Below are positions 56,083-64,000 of a stretch of DNA of 64,000 nucleotides, one piece after another; positions within the stretch are counted from its first letter, which is position 1, and each line of letters opens with the position of its first letter. The position numbers and the translations under genes are program-made. The notes under the pieces were generated by a model, which had not been told where the DNA came from, searched no databases, and was given only the letters and a program-made list of their open reading frames with translations. Source of the stretch: Amycolatopsis solani (lineage in GTDB: Bacteria > Actinomycetota > Actinomycetes > Mycobacteriales > Pseudonocardiaceae); the NCBI RefSeq assembly GCF_033441515.1, contig NZ_JAWQJT010000002.1, positions 620,001 through 684,000 on the forward strand, written 5' to 3'.

Positions 56083-56736
56083 TCAGAGCAGGCCGAGGTC
56101 CCGCGCGCGCAGCGCGGCCTGCGTGCGGTCGCGGGCGCCGAGCTTGCCCAGCAGGTTCGTCACGTGGTTCTTCACCGTGCCCTCGGCGAGGAACAGCGTC
56201 GTGGCGATCTCCCGGTTGCTGCGGCCGCCGGCGAGCAGGCGCAGCACTTCGAGTTCGCGCTCCGACAGCGGCACGACCAGCGGCTGCGGCCGGGGCTCCG
56301 GCGTGGCCGGCAGCTCGGCGAACCGCGCGACGACCTTCGCGGCGACCGACGGCTGCAGCACGGATTCCCCGCGGGCGGCAGCCAGCACCGCCTCCACCAG
56401 GCGCGCCGACGAGACGTCCTTCAGCAGGTACCCGACGGCGCCCGCGCGCAGGGCGGCGAAGACGTCTTCGTCGTCGTCGAAGGTGGTCAGCGCGATGACC
56501 CGGACGCCGGGGTGCGCCAACCGCAGCCGCCGGGTCGCGCCCACGCCGTCGAGAACCGGCATGCGCAGGTCCATCAGGACGACGTCCGGGTTCAGCTCGG
56601 CGGCCCGGCTCAGCGCTTCGTCGCCGTTGCCCGCTTCGCCGATGACGTCGATGCCGTCGTGGGTGGCCAGGAGGGTCGCGAGGGCCTCGCGGAAGAGCGC
56701 CTGGTCGTCGACCAGCAGGACGCGGACCGGCGTCAT
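56083..56736 (-). CDS. NarL/LuxR-type response regulator
   Basis: This 217-residue regulator has an N-terminal receiver (acidic DDQALF, phospho-Asp in VVLMDLRMP, Lys in LLKDVSSA) and a C-terminal LuxR-type HTH (LSERELEVLRLLAGGRSNREIA). Its start overlaps the histidine kinase stop by 4 nt, so they form a two-component system. Like DesR/LiaR relatives it probably senses envelope or redox state; nearest targets would be the membrane gene pair downstream. Confidence 0.95.
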   Translation of the reverse strand: MTPVRVLLVDDQALFREALATLLATHDGIDVIGEAGNGDEALSRAAELNPDVVLMDLRMPVLDGVGATRRLRLAHPGVRVIALTTFDDDEDVFAALRAGAVGYLLKDVSSARLVEAVLAAARGESVLQPSVAAKVVARFAELPATPEPRPQPLVVPLSERELEVLRLLAGGRSNREIATTLFLAEGTVKNHVTNLLGKLGARDRTQAALRARDLGLL

Positions 56737-57815
56737 CCCGGCACCTCCATGCTCAGCGCGCTGCCCTCGCCCGGCGCCGAGGTGAAGTCGAGCTTGCCAC
56801 CCAGGTGATCGGCGCGTTCCCGCAGCCCCAGCAGGCCGAAACCGGAGCCGGCCGCGCCGTCGGTGCCGACGCCGTCGTCGCGCACCGAGACCCGCACCGA
56901 CGACTCGGCGTAGTCCAGCCGAAGATCCACTTTCGCGGCGGACGCGTGCTTCCGGACGTTCGTCAAGCCCTCCTGCGCGGCCCGGAACAACGCCTCCCGG
57001 TGCTCGTCCGGCAGCGGTCGCTCGGCGCCGGACACGGTCAGCCGGGCCGGCACACCGGCCTCGGACGCCAGTGCCTCGAGCGCCGCGGGCAGCGGCGCCG
57101 GCCGCGGTTCACGCAGGGCCTTCACCGACCGGCGGACTTCCGCGAGCGCGTTCTCGGCCTGCTCCTGGGCCTTGGCCAGGACTTCGTCGGCCTTGCCGGG
57201 ATCGGTCGGCAGCACCGCCCGCGCGGCCTTGACCTGCATCTGCACGACGGTGAGCGAATGCCCGAGCCCGTCGTGGATGTCGCGGGCGACGCGGTTGCGC
57301 TCCTGCGCCGTCGCCAGCCGTTCCGCTTGGGTGGCGTAGTCGCGCAGCTTCGCGTGCGCTTCGGCGAGTCCGGCACGGGACCGCTGCTCGCGCACCAGCA
57401 ACTCGGTGATGACGGCCGCGAACAGCACCGAAACCAGCGTGCCGAGCCCTTCGCGCAGGCCTTCGCCGAGCGACATCCCGAGGTGCACGAGCGGCACCAC
57501 GGCGATCACCAGCGCGACGACCGGGAGCGGTATCCGCAGCAGCACGCACTGGCTGACCAGCACGACGAGGAACAACGTCGCGCCGACCCCGGCGTTGATC
57601 GTGAAGATGACGAAGGCGAGCGGGAGCTGCACGGCGACGTAACCGGCCGCCCAGGCGAGCCGGCCGCGGTCCTGCACCCAGCCGAAGCCCAGCGTGGCGA
57701 GCCCGGTGAAGACGGCGCCCAGCACGAGCGAGAGCACGGGCTCCCCGGAACCGAGGACCCCGAGCACGACGGAGAGGAAGGCGCCGCAGGTCAGCACCCC
57801 GAGGGCCCGGTTCAT
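56733..57815 (-). CDS. NarL-partner sensor histidine kinase (HisKA_3)
   Basis: This 360-residue kinase has about five to six N-terminal membrane helices (10-165), a coiled-coil linker, the HisKA_3 phospho-His motif ARDIHDGLGHSLT and an HATPase domain ending DDGVGTD...GFGLLGLRERADHLGG. It is DesK-like, with a membrane-embedded sensor and almost no extracellular loop. The ATG at 57815 gives the first helix directly; upstream in-frame codons lack signal character. It is translationally coupled to its response regulator. Confidence 0.93.
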   Translation of the reverse strand: MNRALGVLTCGAFLSVVLGVLGSGEPVLSLVLGAVFTGLATLGFGWVQDRGRLAWAAGYVAVQLPLAFVIFTINAGVGATLFLVVLVSQCVLLRIPLPVVALVIAVVPLVHLGMSLGEGLREGLGTLVSVLFAAVITELLVREQRSRAGLAEAHAKLRDYATQAERLATAQERNRVARDIHDGLGHSLTVVQMQVKAARAVLPTDPGKADEVLAKAQEQAENALAEVRRSVKALREPRPAPLPAALEALASEAGVPARLTVSGAERPLPDEHREALFRAAQEGLTNVRKHASAAKVDLRLDYAESSVRVSVRDDGVGTDGAAGSGFGLLGLRERADHLGGKLDFTSAPGEGSALSMEVPG

Positions 57816-57952
57816 GGAGCCACTCTGGGGCGTCGGTGCGCCGTGGTCAACCACGCGGGAGAACGGAAAGCGCTCTCTGCTCGCGCGGCCTCCCGCCGCG
57901 ACAGCCCGTAGGCTGGCGGTGACGGCGAAGCCGAGACGGGAGTCCGACATCG

Positions 57953-60526
57953 ATGTCAGTCCTCTGGGGCGTGTCCTTCGACGCCACCCCGCTTTCCGGG
58001 GTCGTGGTCGAGTTCCTCAAAACGGCGGGCCGGCTGCGCGGGCGCCGGGTGCACCTCGACCTCGGCTACGACATCAAGGCCGACAAGGGTGCCTTCTTCC
58101 GGCCCTACCGCGGCGAAGCGGGCCTGCTGCCCGGCTGGGTCACGCTCGACCGGGTCGAGGGCGTCGAAGAGATCCGCGGCTACGACGGCGAATTCGTCGA
58201 ACGGGTGCTCCGGGATGTGGTCCAGCGCGGGGACGAGACGCTGCGCCCGGAGATCGACCGGATCGCCGGTGAGCTGGCCACGCGGATCGTGGCCACGTGG
58301 GAACGCCTCGGCGTGACCATGGTCATGGTCGAGAACGGGACCCTGCCCGAGAACCTGGCCTACACCGAAGCGCTGTACCGGGCGATCGACCGCTACGGCG
58401 CCCGCCACCGGCTCGGCCGGTTCGTCTTCTGGCGCGACCACGACCTGATGTGGCAGAGCGAACCGGGGATCGCCAAGTACGGGCGGTTCCCGTACCCCGG
58501 CGTCCCCGCGCCGCGGAACTCGCCGCACATCCACTACTTCGCCCTGCACGAGCAGGCGAAGGCCCGGACGCTGGAGTGGGTTCCCGGCCTGCGGAACATC
58601 GACGTTCTGCCGAACGCCTTCGCCATCGCGCCCGCGCGGATCGACGAGCGCAACGCCGGCTTCCGGCGCGACCACGGCATTCCCGGTGACGTCCCGCTGC
58701 TGGCCCGGATCACGCGGATCATCCCGCAGAAGCGCCTGGACCGGGACCTGCACCTGCTGGCGCTGCTGCCGGACGCCTGGCTGTTCGTCGCCGGCGACGT
58801 CGAAGAGGCACCCGCCGAGCACACCCGGCTCGTCGCGCTGGCGGACCGCCTCGGCGTGCGCGACCGGGTCGTGTTCGGCGGCTGGCTGACGCCGTACGAC
58901 ACCGCCGTGCCCGGCCGCTATTCGGTGCGCGACCTCCTGGCGCACGCGACGGTCGTGTCGTTCCTGACCTCCTACGACTACGAAAGCTACGGCAACCCGG
59001 TCAGCGAAGCCGTCGCCTCCGGGACGCCGTACATCACGAGCGGGTACGAGCTGTACGACGTCGTCTACGGCGGGTTCCGGGCCCCGGTGCTGGACATCCG
59101 GGCCCGCGACCTGCCGGACGCGGCGTTCGCCCGCGAGGTGGCCGAGCTGATCACCGACGAAGGGAAACGGGCGGAAGTGGTGCGGGCGAACTCGGAACTC
59201 GGGCGGGCGCGGTTCGGCGCACCGGTCGTCGACGACCTCGTCGACCGGCTCTACCCGCCGCCGATGGGGCCGGACACGCGGATCTCCGTCGTGCTGCCGG
59301 TGTACAACGAAGCCGCGAACCTGCCGGAGGTGCTGCGGACGCTGCACGACCAGCGTGACGGCGAGGGGCCGCTCGAGAAGGCGCGGTACGAGGTCGTGCT
59401 GGTCGACAACAACTCGACCGACGACACCGTCGCGATCGCGCGGGACTTCGCGGCGGCCCACCCGGACCTGGCGCTGCACGTCATCCACGAGTCCGAGCAG
59501 GGGGTTTCGTGCGCGAGGCGCGCCGGGATGGACTTCGCCGCGGCGCGCAGCCGCAACCGGCCCGACACCGACCCGGCGGAGCGGTTCTACCTCGTGTCGG
59601 CCGACGCCGACTGCCGCGTCGACGCGCACTGGCTCGCCGAACTCTTCACCGCGATGGAGACCTCCAAGGCCGCGATCGGCGTCTGCGACTACTACTACGA
59701 ACCCGCGCACTTCACCGGGCGGCCGCGGCTGTGGGACGCGATCCAGCGGACGCTGCGGTGCCGCGCGGTGACGTTCTCGCTGTTCGGCGGCTTCCCGGAC
59801 GGCAAGGGGTTCGCCGTCGAGCGCGACGCCTACGAGCGCGCGGGCGGCATCGAGATCTTCTACCAGCTGCAGGACGGGAAGTTCGTCAACCACCTCTCCG
59901 ACGACTGGGACTTCGGCATCAAGGTGGCCAGCGGCGGCGACGCGATCACGTACGCGCCGCGCTCGCGCGTCGAGATCAACCCGCGGCGCGTCGACCACGC
60001 CATCGACGAGGTCATCGCGGGCCGGGCCTACGGCTCGGACGGCATCATCGTCATGCGCGACATCCGGCCTGACGTCCCGGCGACCGCCGCGGACCTGACC
60101 GAGGCCGAAGCTCGGCAGGCGTGGGAGTTCTCGATCAAGGACTTCACGCCGAAGAACACCATCCTGCCGGTGCTGCTGACCCCCGCGCTGCTCGAAGACG
60201 ACGCCGTGATCGCGTTCTTCGGCGCGGACTTCGCCGCCCGGCTGGCCCGGCGGATCGCCGAGATCCGCGACGAGATGCGCGTCGTCGACTTCACGCCGAT
60301 CCACGCCTACAAGACGCCGTCGTACCGGCTGTATTTCGAGTTCGCCGACGAGCTGTTCGCGTGCCTGCGGCAGCACGTCGGCGAAGACATCGGCTTCCCG
60401 CCGCCGTTGCCGCCGTGCCTGGCGGAGATCCCTCCCGGACGCTTCGCGGAGTTCGTCCACTACTACTGCGAGGACCGCGAGTCGGGGGAAGCCCACAACT
60501 ACTTCGGCAACGGAGGGGTGTTCTGA
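57953..60526 (+). CDS. Bifunctional glycosyltransferase (GT4-like plus GT2)
   Basis: This 857-residue protein joins two glycosyltransferase parts. The first (about 1-440) has the GT4 pattern: ARITRIIPQKRLDRDLHLL and the donor-site ESYGNPVSEAVASGTP. The second (about 440-745) is a GT2 domain with SVVLPVYNEAANLPEV, VDNNSTDDT and the DxD-like SADADCRVDAHW. A C-terminal extension of unknown fold follows. No signal or membrane helix is seen, so it acts in the cytosol. The stop overlaps the start of a radical SAM gene by 1 nt, so the two must serve one pathway, which I cannot name. Confidence 0.85.
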   Translation: MSVLWGVSFDATPLSGVVVEFLKTAGRLRGRRVHLDLGYDIKADKGAFFRPYRGEAGLLPGWVTLDRVEGVEEIRGYDGEFVERVLRDVVQRGDETLRPEIDRIAGELATRIVATWERLGVTMVMVENGTLPENLAYTEALYRAIDRYGARHRLGRFVFWRDHDLMWQSEPGIAKYGRFPYPGVPAPRNSPHIHYFALHEQAKARTLEWVPGLRNIDVLPNAFAIAPARIDERNAGFRRDHGIPGDVPLLARITRIIPQKRLDRDLHLLALLPDAWLFVAGDVEEAPAEHTRLVALADRLGVRDRVVFGGWLTPYDTAVPGRYSVRDLLAHATVVSFLTSYDYESYGNPVSEAVASGTPYITSGYELYDVVYGGFRAPVLDIRARDLPDAAFAREVAELITDEGKRAEVVRANSELGRARFGAPVVDDLVDRLYPPPMGPDTRISVVLPVYNEAANLPEVLRTLHDQRDGEGPLEKARYEVVLVDNNSTDDTVAIARDFAAAHPDLALHVIHESEQGVSCARRAGMDFAAARSRNRPDTDPAERFYLVSADADCRVDAHWLAELFTAMETSKAAIGVCDYYYEPAHFTGRPRLWDAIQRTLRCRAVTFSLFGGFPDGKGFAVERDAYERAGGIEIFYQLQDGKFVNHLSDDWDFGIKVASGGDAITYAPRSRVEINPRRVDHAIDEVIAGRAYGSDGIIVMRDIRPDVPATAADLTEAEARQAWEFSIKDFTPKNTILPVLLTPALLEDDAVIAFFGADFAARLARRIAEIRDEMRVVDFTPIHAYKTPSYRLYFEFADELFACLRQHVGEDIGFPPPLPPCLAEIPPGRFAEFVHYYCEDRESGEAHNYFGNGGVF

Positions 60527-61974
60527 TGACGCTCGCCTACGAAGACGCGATCGGCTCGCTGCACGGCCTCGACCCGGCGTGGCCCCGGCCCGCCGTGCTC
60601 GACGTCCTGGAAGCGCCGGAGAACCGGCACCTGCTGGAGTTCGTCCGCGAGGACCCGTTCGGGGCGCACGTGTTCCCCGGCAACGTCCCCGGCACGGCGC
60701 CGGAGTTCCTGCGGGACCTGGACGCGCAGCTGGCGTCGGCCGGTCCGATCCACCTCTGGTCCTACATCCCGACTTGCGCCTACCGCTGCCGGTTCTGCCA
60801 GTACCCCGTGGTGCTGGTGAAGGGGAAACCCGAGGTGCAGTACGAGAAAGCGAAGCACTGGGTCGACCTCAACATCGCCGAAGCCCGCTTGTGGCTCGAG
60901 GCCGTGCCGCACCTGGCCGGCGCCGAGGTGGGGGAGTTCAACGTCTTCGGCGGCACGCCGTCGCTGCTGCCGGAACCGGAAATCCGCCGGCTGCTGGAGT
61001 TCTACCGGTCGGAGTTCGGGTTCACCGCGGACACGACGATCCGGTTCGAGGGTGATCCGAGCACGTTCACCCCGGCGAAGCTGGAACTGCTGCGGGAACT
61101 GGGCTGCACCAAGCTGTCCAGCGGTGTCCAGTCGTTCGACGACCACGTGCTGGAGCTGTGCGGCCGCGAGCACAGCGCCGAGATGTGCGTCGACTTCGTG
61201 CGCAACGCCCGGTCGCTGGGGTTCGAGTGGGTCAGCATCGACCTGATGTACGGCCTGCTCGACCAGACCCTCGACAGCGTCCGGCGCGACCTGGACGTGG
61301 TGCTGGAAAACGAAGTCACGGCCGTGGTGTGCACGAAGCTGCACCTGGCGTCCTACAGTGACACCCGCACCGGCGTCACGGGGGAGAAACCGGCGGCGTG
61401 GCAGCTGCCGTCCTACCGGGACAAGCTGGTGCGCGACGGTCACCGGTGGCCGACGCTCGGCGAGCAGTACCAGATGCGGGAGCTGCTGACCGAAGGCCTG
61501 CGCGGCGCGGGGTACACCGAACACCCGACGATGTACTTCGCGCGTGACGGACTCGGGCCGGAGAAGTGGAAGGCCATCATGGTCGACCAGGACAAGCAGG
61601 AGGCCGAGGTCGCGATCGGGCTGGGCGGCTCGTCGAGCTGCCGCGCGTCGGAGGCGATCACCGACGTGAACTCGAAGCGGTACATCGAAACGGTCGAGTC
61701 CGGGCGGATCCCGCTGGGGTCGGCTACGCGGTTCACGCCCGAAGCGCAGGAGGCGCGGGCGGTCAAGATGGCGCTGACGACGTTGCAGCCGCTGCGGGAC
61801 TCGCTGCACCGCTCGCGGTTCCCCGGCCGGTCGTTGTTCGCGGAGCCGTGGCTGGGGAAGTTCCGCTCGCTGGCCGCGCGCGGGCTGGTCCGGCTCCACC
61901 CCGACGACGGCGTCGTCGAACTCACCCCGGTGGGGGAGGTTCTGGTGGAGGCGATCATCACGACCGAGCTGTGA
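60526..61974 (+). CDS. HemN/HemW-like radical SAM protein
   Basis: This 482-residue radical SAM enzyme binds its [4Fe-4S] cluster through Cys84, Cys88 and Cys91 (CAYRCRFC). The NVFGGTPSLL motif and SSGVQSFDDHVL segment mark the HemN/HemW group, and a HemN_C-like region follows. The group includes coproporphyrinogen dehydrogenase, heme chaperones and class C methylases or cyclopropanases in natural-product clusters. Linkage to a dual glycosyltransferase rather than heme genes argues for a modifying role on a glycan or glycosylated product. ATG inside the preceding stop (TGATG). Confidence 0.88.
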   Translation: MTLAYEDAIGSLHGLDPAWPRPAVLDVLEAPENRHLLEFVREDPFGAHVFPGNVPGTAPEFLRDLDAQLASAGPIHLWSYIPTCAYRCRFCQYPVVLVKGKPEVQYEKAKHWVDLNIAEARLWLEAVPHLAGAEVGEFNVFGGTPSLLPEPEIRRLLEFYRSEFGFTADTTIRFEGDPSTFTPAKLELLRELGCTKLSSGVQSFDDHVLELCGREHSAEMCVDFVRNARSLGFEWVSIDLMYGLLDQTLDSVRRDLDVVLENEVTAVVCTKLHLASYSDTRTGVTGEKPAAWQLPSYRDKLVRDGHRWPTLGEQYQMRELLTEGLRGAGYTEHPTMYFARDGLGPEKWKAIMVDQDKQEAEVAIGLGGSSSCRASEAITDVNSKRYIETVESGRIPLGSATRFTPEAQEARAVKMALTTLQPLRDSLHRSRFPGRSLFAEPWLGKFRSLAARGLVRLHPDDGVVELTPVGEVLVEAIITTEL

Positions 61975-62065
61975 GTCACTACATCGAGTGACCCAAGTGT
62001 CGCGAAGAGCGACACGGGCAGGCAGCATGGGCTCCGGACGTGCCAGTACCGAGATCGGAGCCCGG

Positions 62066-62908
62066 ATGAGCCGAAGCCTGGCCGAACAACCGAAGTGGCG
62101 GGCACGGCTCGCGGGAGCGGGCGCGCTGGCCGCGCTCGCGGCGGTCGTCACCGCCCCGCCCGCGGCCGCCGCCCCCGACTACTCGCGGGCGGACGCGAAC
62201 TACGCCGGCACGCAGATCGCCTTGCACGAAGGCGTGCAAGGCACCCCGCGCGTGGACGACCTGGGGCAGACGCTCGGCCACGACGTCAGCGGGCACCAGG
62301 GCCCGGTCGACTGGGCCGCCGCGGCCGGGGCCGGCGCGCAGTTCACCTACGTCAAGGCGACCGAAGGCACCGGGTTCGTCAACCCGCAGTACGCGCAGCA
62401 GTACGACGGCGCGCACGCGGCGGGCATCATCCGCGGCGCCTACCACTTCGCCCGCCCGGACGTCTCCGGCGGCGCCGCGCAGGCGGAGTACTTCATCGCC
62501 CACGGCGGCGGCTGGCGCGCCGACGGCACGACGCTGCCGGGCGCGCTGGACATCGAGTACAACCCGTACGGCGAAACCTGCTACGGCAAGAACGCGGCGG
62601 ACATGACGGCGTGGATCGCGGACTTCACCCGCACGTACCTCGCGAAGGTGAAGCGCAGCGCGGTGATCTACACCAGCACGGCGTGGTGGAAGCGCTGCAC
62701 CGGCAACGCGTCCGGGTTCGGGAACACGAACCCGCTGTGGCTCGCGCGCTACGGCCCGGACGTCGGCGAACTGCCCGCGGGCTGGGACAAGCAGAGCATC
62801 TGGCAGTTCGCCCGCGGCGGCGGCCTGCCGGGGGACCAGAACTACTACAACGGCCCCTTCGGCCGGGTCCAGGCGCTCGCCAAGGGCGCGGCGACCGGCG
62901 GCGCCTAG
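62066..62908 (+). CDS. Secreted GH25 lysozyme (N-acetylmuramidase)
   Basis: This 280-residue preprotein has a signal peptide with an extended N-region (MSRSLAEQPKWRARLAGAG, cleavage near PAAAAPD) and a GH25 domain. Catalytic carboxylates are seen in GHDVSGHQGPVDW and ALDIEYNPYG (D-x-E). GH25 enzymes cleave the beta-1,4 bond between MurNAc and GlcNAc in peptidoglycan. There is no wall-binding domain. The ATG at 62066 follows GGAG. It ends in a CTAG shared with the convergent GerW-like gene. Confidence 0.92.
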   Translation: MSRSLAEQPKWRARLAGAGALAALAAVVTAPPAAAAPDYSRADANYAGTQIALHEGVQGTPRVDDLGQTLGHDVSGHQGPVDWAAAAGAGAQFTYVKATEGTGFVNPQYAQQYDGAHAAGIIRGAYHFARPDVSGGAAQAEYFIAHGGGWRADGTTLPGALDIEYNPYGETCYGKNAADMTAWIADFTRTYLAKVKRSAVIYTSTAWWKRCTGNASGFGNTNPLWLARYGPDVGELPAGWDKQSIWQFARGGGLPGDQNYYNGPFGRVQALAKGAATGGA

Positions 62909-63186
62909 CGGCTTCGGCGGAACCGGAACCGGGCCCGCTGCGGCAGCTCGACGGTCCGCTCGGCGAGGTCCGGCCACGGCGGCCGGCGCAGCACCGCGAG
63001 CGTGCCCAGCGTCGCGGCCACCAGGCCGGTCGTCACCGCCAGCAGCGCGACGCGGGAGGCGTCGACGGCCGGTTCCCACTTCACCTGGCCGTCGCGGACG
63101 ACGAACACCCCGACCGGGCGGCTGAGCGGGATGACCGTGGTGCCGTCCGGGGTTTCGACGGGCTCGCCGAAGAGTGGTTGCTCCAT
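62905..63186 (-). CDS. GerW/YtfJ-related small membrane protein
   Basis: This 93-residue protein starts MEQPLFGEPVETPDGTTVIPLSRPVGVFVVRDGQVKW. Both halves match the conserved parts of GerW (sporulation protein YtfJ), but the usual Gly-rich middle segment is absent, so it is a shortened version. A hydrophobic helix (ALLAVTTGLVAATLGTLAV) follows and the C-terminus is basic. In Bacillus GerW affects spore lysozyme sensitivity; proximity to a lysozyme gene is suggestive but the genes are convergent. Confidence 0.65.
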   Translation of the reverse strand: MEQPLFGEPVETPDGTTVIPLSRPVGVFVVRDGQVKWEPAVDASRVALLAVTTGLVAATLGTLAVLRRPPWPDLAERTVELPQRARFRFRRSR

Positions 63187-63227
63187 GCCGCCATCGAACT
63201 GCACACCCGCCGCCGTTGACAAGATCG

Positions 63228-63241
63228 GACAGGATCCTGTC
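63228..63241. promoter_or_regulatory. Perfect palindrome GACAGGATCCTGTC
   Basis: This 14-bp perfect palindrome lies 7 nt after a TTGACA box (63216-63221) in the divergent gap between the GerW-like and SGNH genes. It is a candidate operator. Confidence 0.45.
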
Positions 63242-63291
63242 GTTCCGGTGATCGGCTGCTTACGATCGGCTGCGGGGCCGTCGCCGTCGAC

Positions 63292-63306
63292 TGTCCTCAA
63301 AGGACA
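63292..63306. promoter_or_regulatory. Inverted repeat TGTCCT-CAA-AGGACA before the SGNH gene
   Basis: Perfect 6-bp arms lie directly upstream of the AAAGGAGG ribosome site of the SGNH gene, and the right arm touches it. It could be an operator or a translational control hairpin. Confidence 0.4.
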
Positions 63307-63317
63307 AAGGAGGCGCC

Positions 63318-64000
63318 GTGCGCAGGATCGCCCTTCTGACCGCGTTTTCCGTGGCCGCGGCCGTCGTCGCCTCGGCGCCGGGTGCCGCCGGGGCCGGGCC
63401 GGCCTGGTTCACGTCGTGGGCCCAGTCGCAGGACGGGCGGGCCGACGCGCCGGTGTCCGCGCAGTCGCTGCGGATGATCACCCACCTCAGCCAGGGCGGG
63501 GACGCGGTCCGCGTCCGGTTCCAGAACACCTTCGGCACCACGCCGCTGACCATCGGGCACGCGACCGCGGGCCCGAGCGCGGGCGGCGCCGCCGTGACGG
63601 CCCCGCGGCCGCTGACGTTCGCCGGCCGCGCGGGCGTCACGATCCCGGTGGGCGGCGAAGTCTGGAGCGACGAGACGAAGCTCGTCACGCGGCCGGACAC
63701 CAACCTCGCGGTGAGCATGTCCGTCGAGGGCACGGCCGTCCCCGGCCGCCACGGCGCGGCCCTGCGCGACAACTACCTCACCGAACCGGGCGCGGGCGAC
63801 CACGCGGCGGACCCCGGCGGCGCGGCCTACACGCGCACGGTCGGCACCACCTACGTCGTGAGCGCGGTCGACGTGCACAACACGGCGTTGAAGGGCACCG
63901 TCGTCCCGTTCGGCAGCTCGGTCGTCGACGGCATCGGCAGCACGAACTGCGGTCCGGGCTGCACGCAGCTCGGCGCCGACCGGCGGTGGACCGACGACCT
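63318..64000 (+). CDS. Secreted SGNH/GDSL-type hydrolase (3' end outside window)
   Basis: From a GTG at 63318, preceded by AAAGGAGG, 227 codons are visible before the right edge. A signal peptide (about 1-30) is followed by a beta-rich N-terminal part and then VVPFGSSVVDGIGSTN, where Ser201 sits at the nucleophile position of the GDSL motif. The preceding Asp is replaced by Ser200. Actinomycete relatives are secreted esterases or sialate-O-acetylesterase-like enzymes. The catalytic Asp-His block lies outside the window, so activity cannot be judged. Confidence 0.8.
   Translation, partial: MRRIALLTAFSVAAAVVASAPGAAGAGPAWFTSWAQSQDGRADAPVSAQSLRMITHLSQGGDAVRVRFQNTFGTTPLTIGHATAGPSAGGAAVTAPRPLTFAGRAGVTIPVGGEVWSDETKLVTRPDTNLAVSMSVEGTAVPGRHGAALRDNYLTEPGAGDHAADPGGAAYTRTVGTTYVVSAVDVHNTALKGTVVPFGSSVVDGIGSTNCGPGCTQLGADRRWTDD

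Overview
This 64 kb window is very GC-rich DNA, with GC at most third codon positions, GTG/TTG starts and Sec-type secreted hydrolases. It looks like the chromosome of a filamentous actinomycete of the Pseudonocardiaceae, most probably Amycolatopsis or a close relative. That placement is inferred from protein style, gene neighbourhoods and long convergent intergenic hairpins; no marker gene such as 16S rRNA is present.

Region 1 (1-12.1 kb) holds ordinary chromosomal genes: a VanZ-like protein cut by the window edge, a short MT0933-type protein, an LTA-synthase-like membrane protein, a streptogrisin-type protease, a TetR/hydrolase pair, a VOC/DoxX pair, a PucR regulator and a LysR/DJ-1 divergent pair. 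A decayed enolase-superfamily tail with an operator-like palindrome lies near 3.1 kb.

Region 2 (12.1-36.8 kb) is the centrepiece: one apparently continuous operon for a hybrid NRPS-PKS metabolite. The order is a 22-codon leader ORF, A-PCP-KS (no AT), A-PCP-C-PCP, KS-AT-KR-DH-ACP, C-A-PCP (binding-pocket residues read as Asn), C-A-PCP-TE-MFS (read as Ser), two paralogous ATP-grasp ligases, a TauD/SyrP/AsnO-like oxygenase and a flavodoxin-fold oxidoreductase. Most junctions overlap by 4 nt. The terminal TE carries Cys instead of Ser as nucleophile and is fused to a complete exporter domain. I do not recognise the product. A reasonable guess is an acyl-peptide ending in (hydroxy)Asn-Ser, possibly released as a strained ring.

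Region 3 (36.9-42.6 kb) starts with a beta-lactamase triad in the blaL-blaA-blaB arrangement known from Streptomyces cacaoi: lipoprotein class A enzyme, divergent LysR regulator and cytosolic penicillin-recognising homologue. It continues with small stress or housekeeping genes and an IS30 remnant between hairpin repeats. Region 4 (41.6-45.7 kb) is a complete selenocysteine machinery: selD, tRNA-Sec, selA and selB.

Region 5 (45.7-64 kb) has a CsbD protein, a cation/proton antiporter, a divergent GH78 rhamnosidase / GH54 arabinofuranosidase pair with LacI-like palindromes, a two-component system, a coupled bifunctional glycosyltransferase plus HemN-like radical SAM enzyme, a GH25 lysozyme, a GerW-like protein and the 5' part of an SGNH hydrolase.
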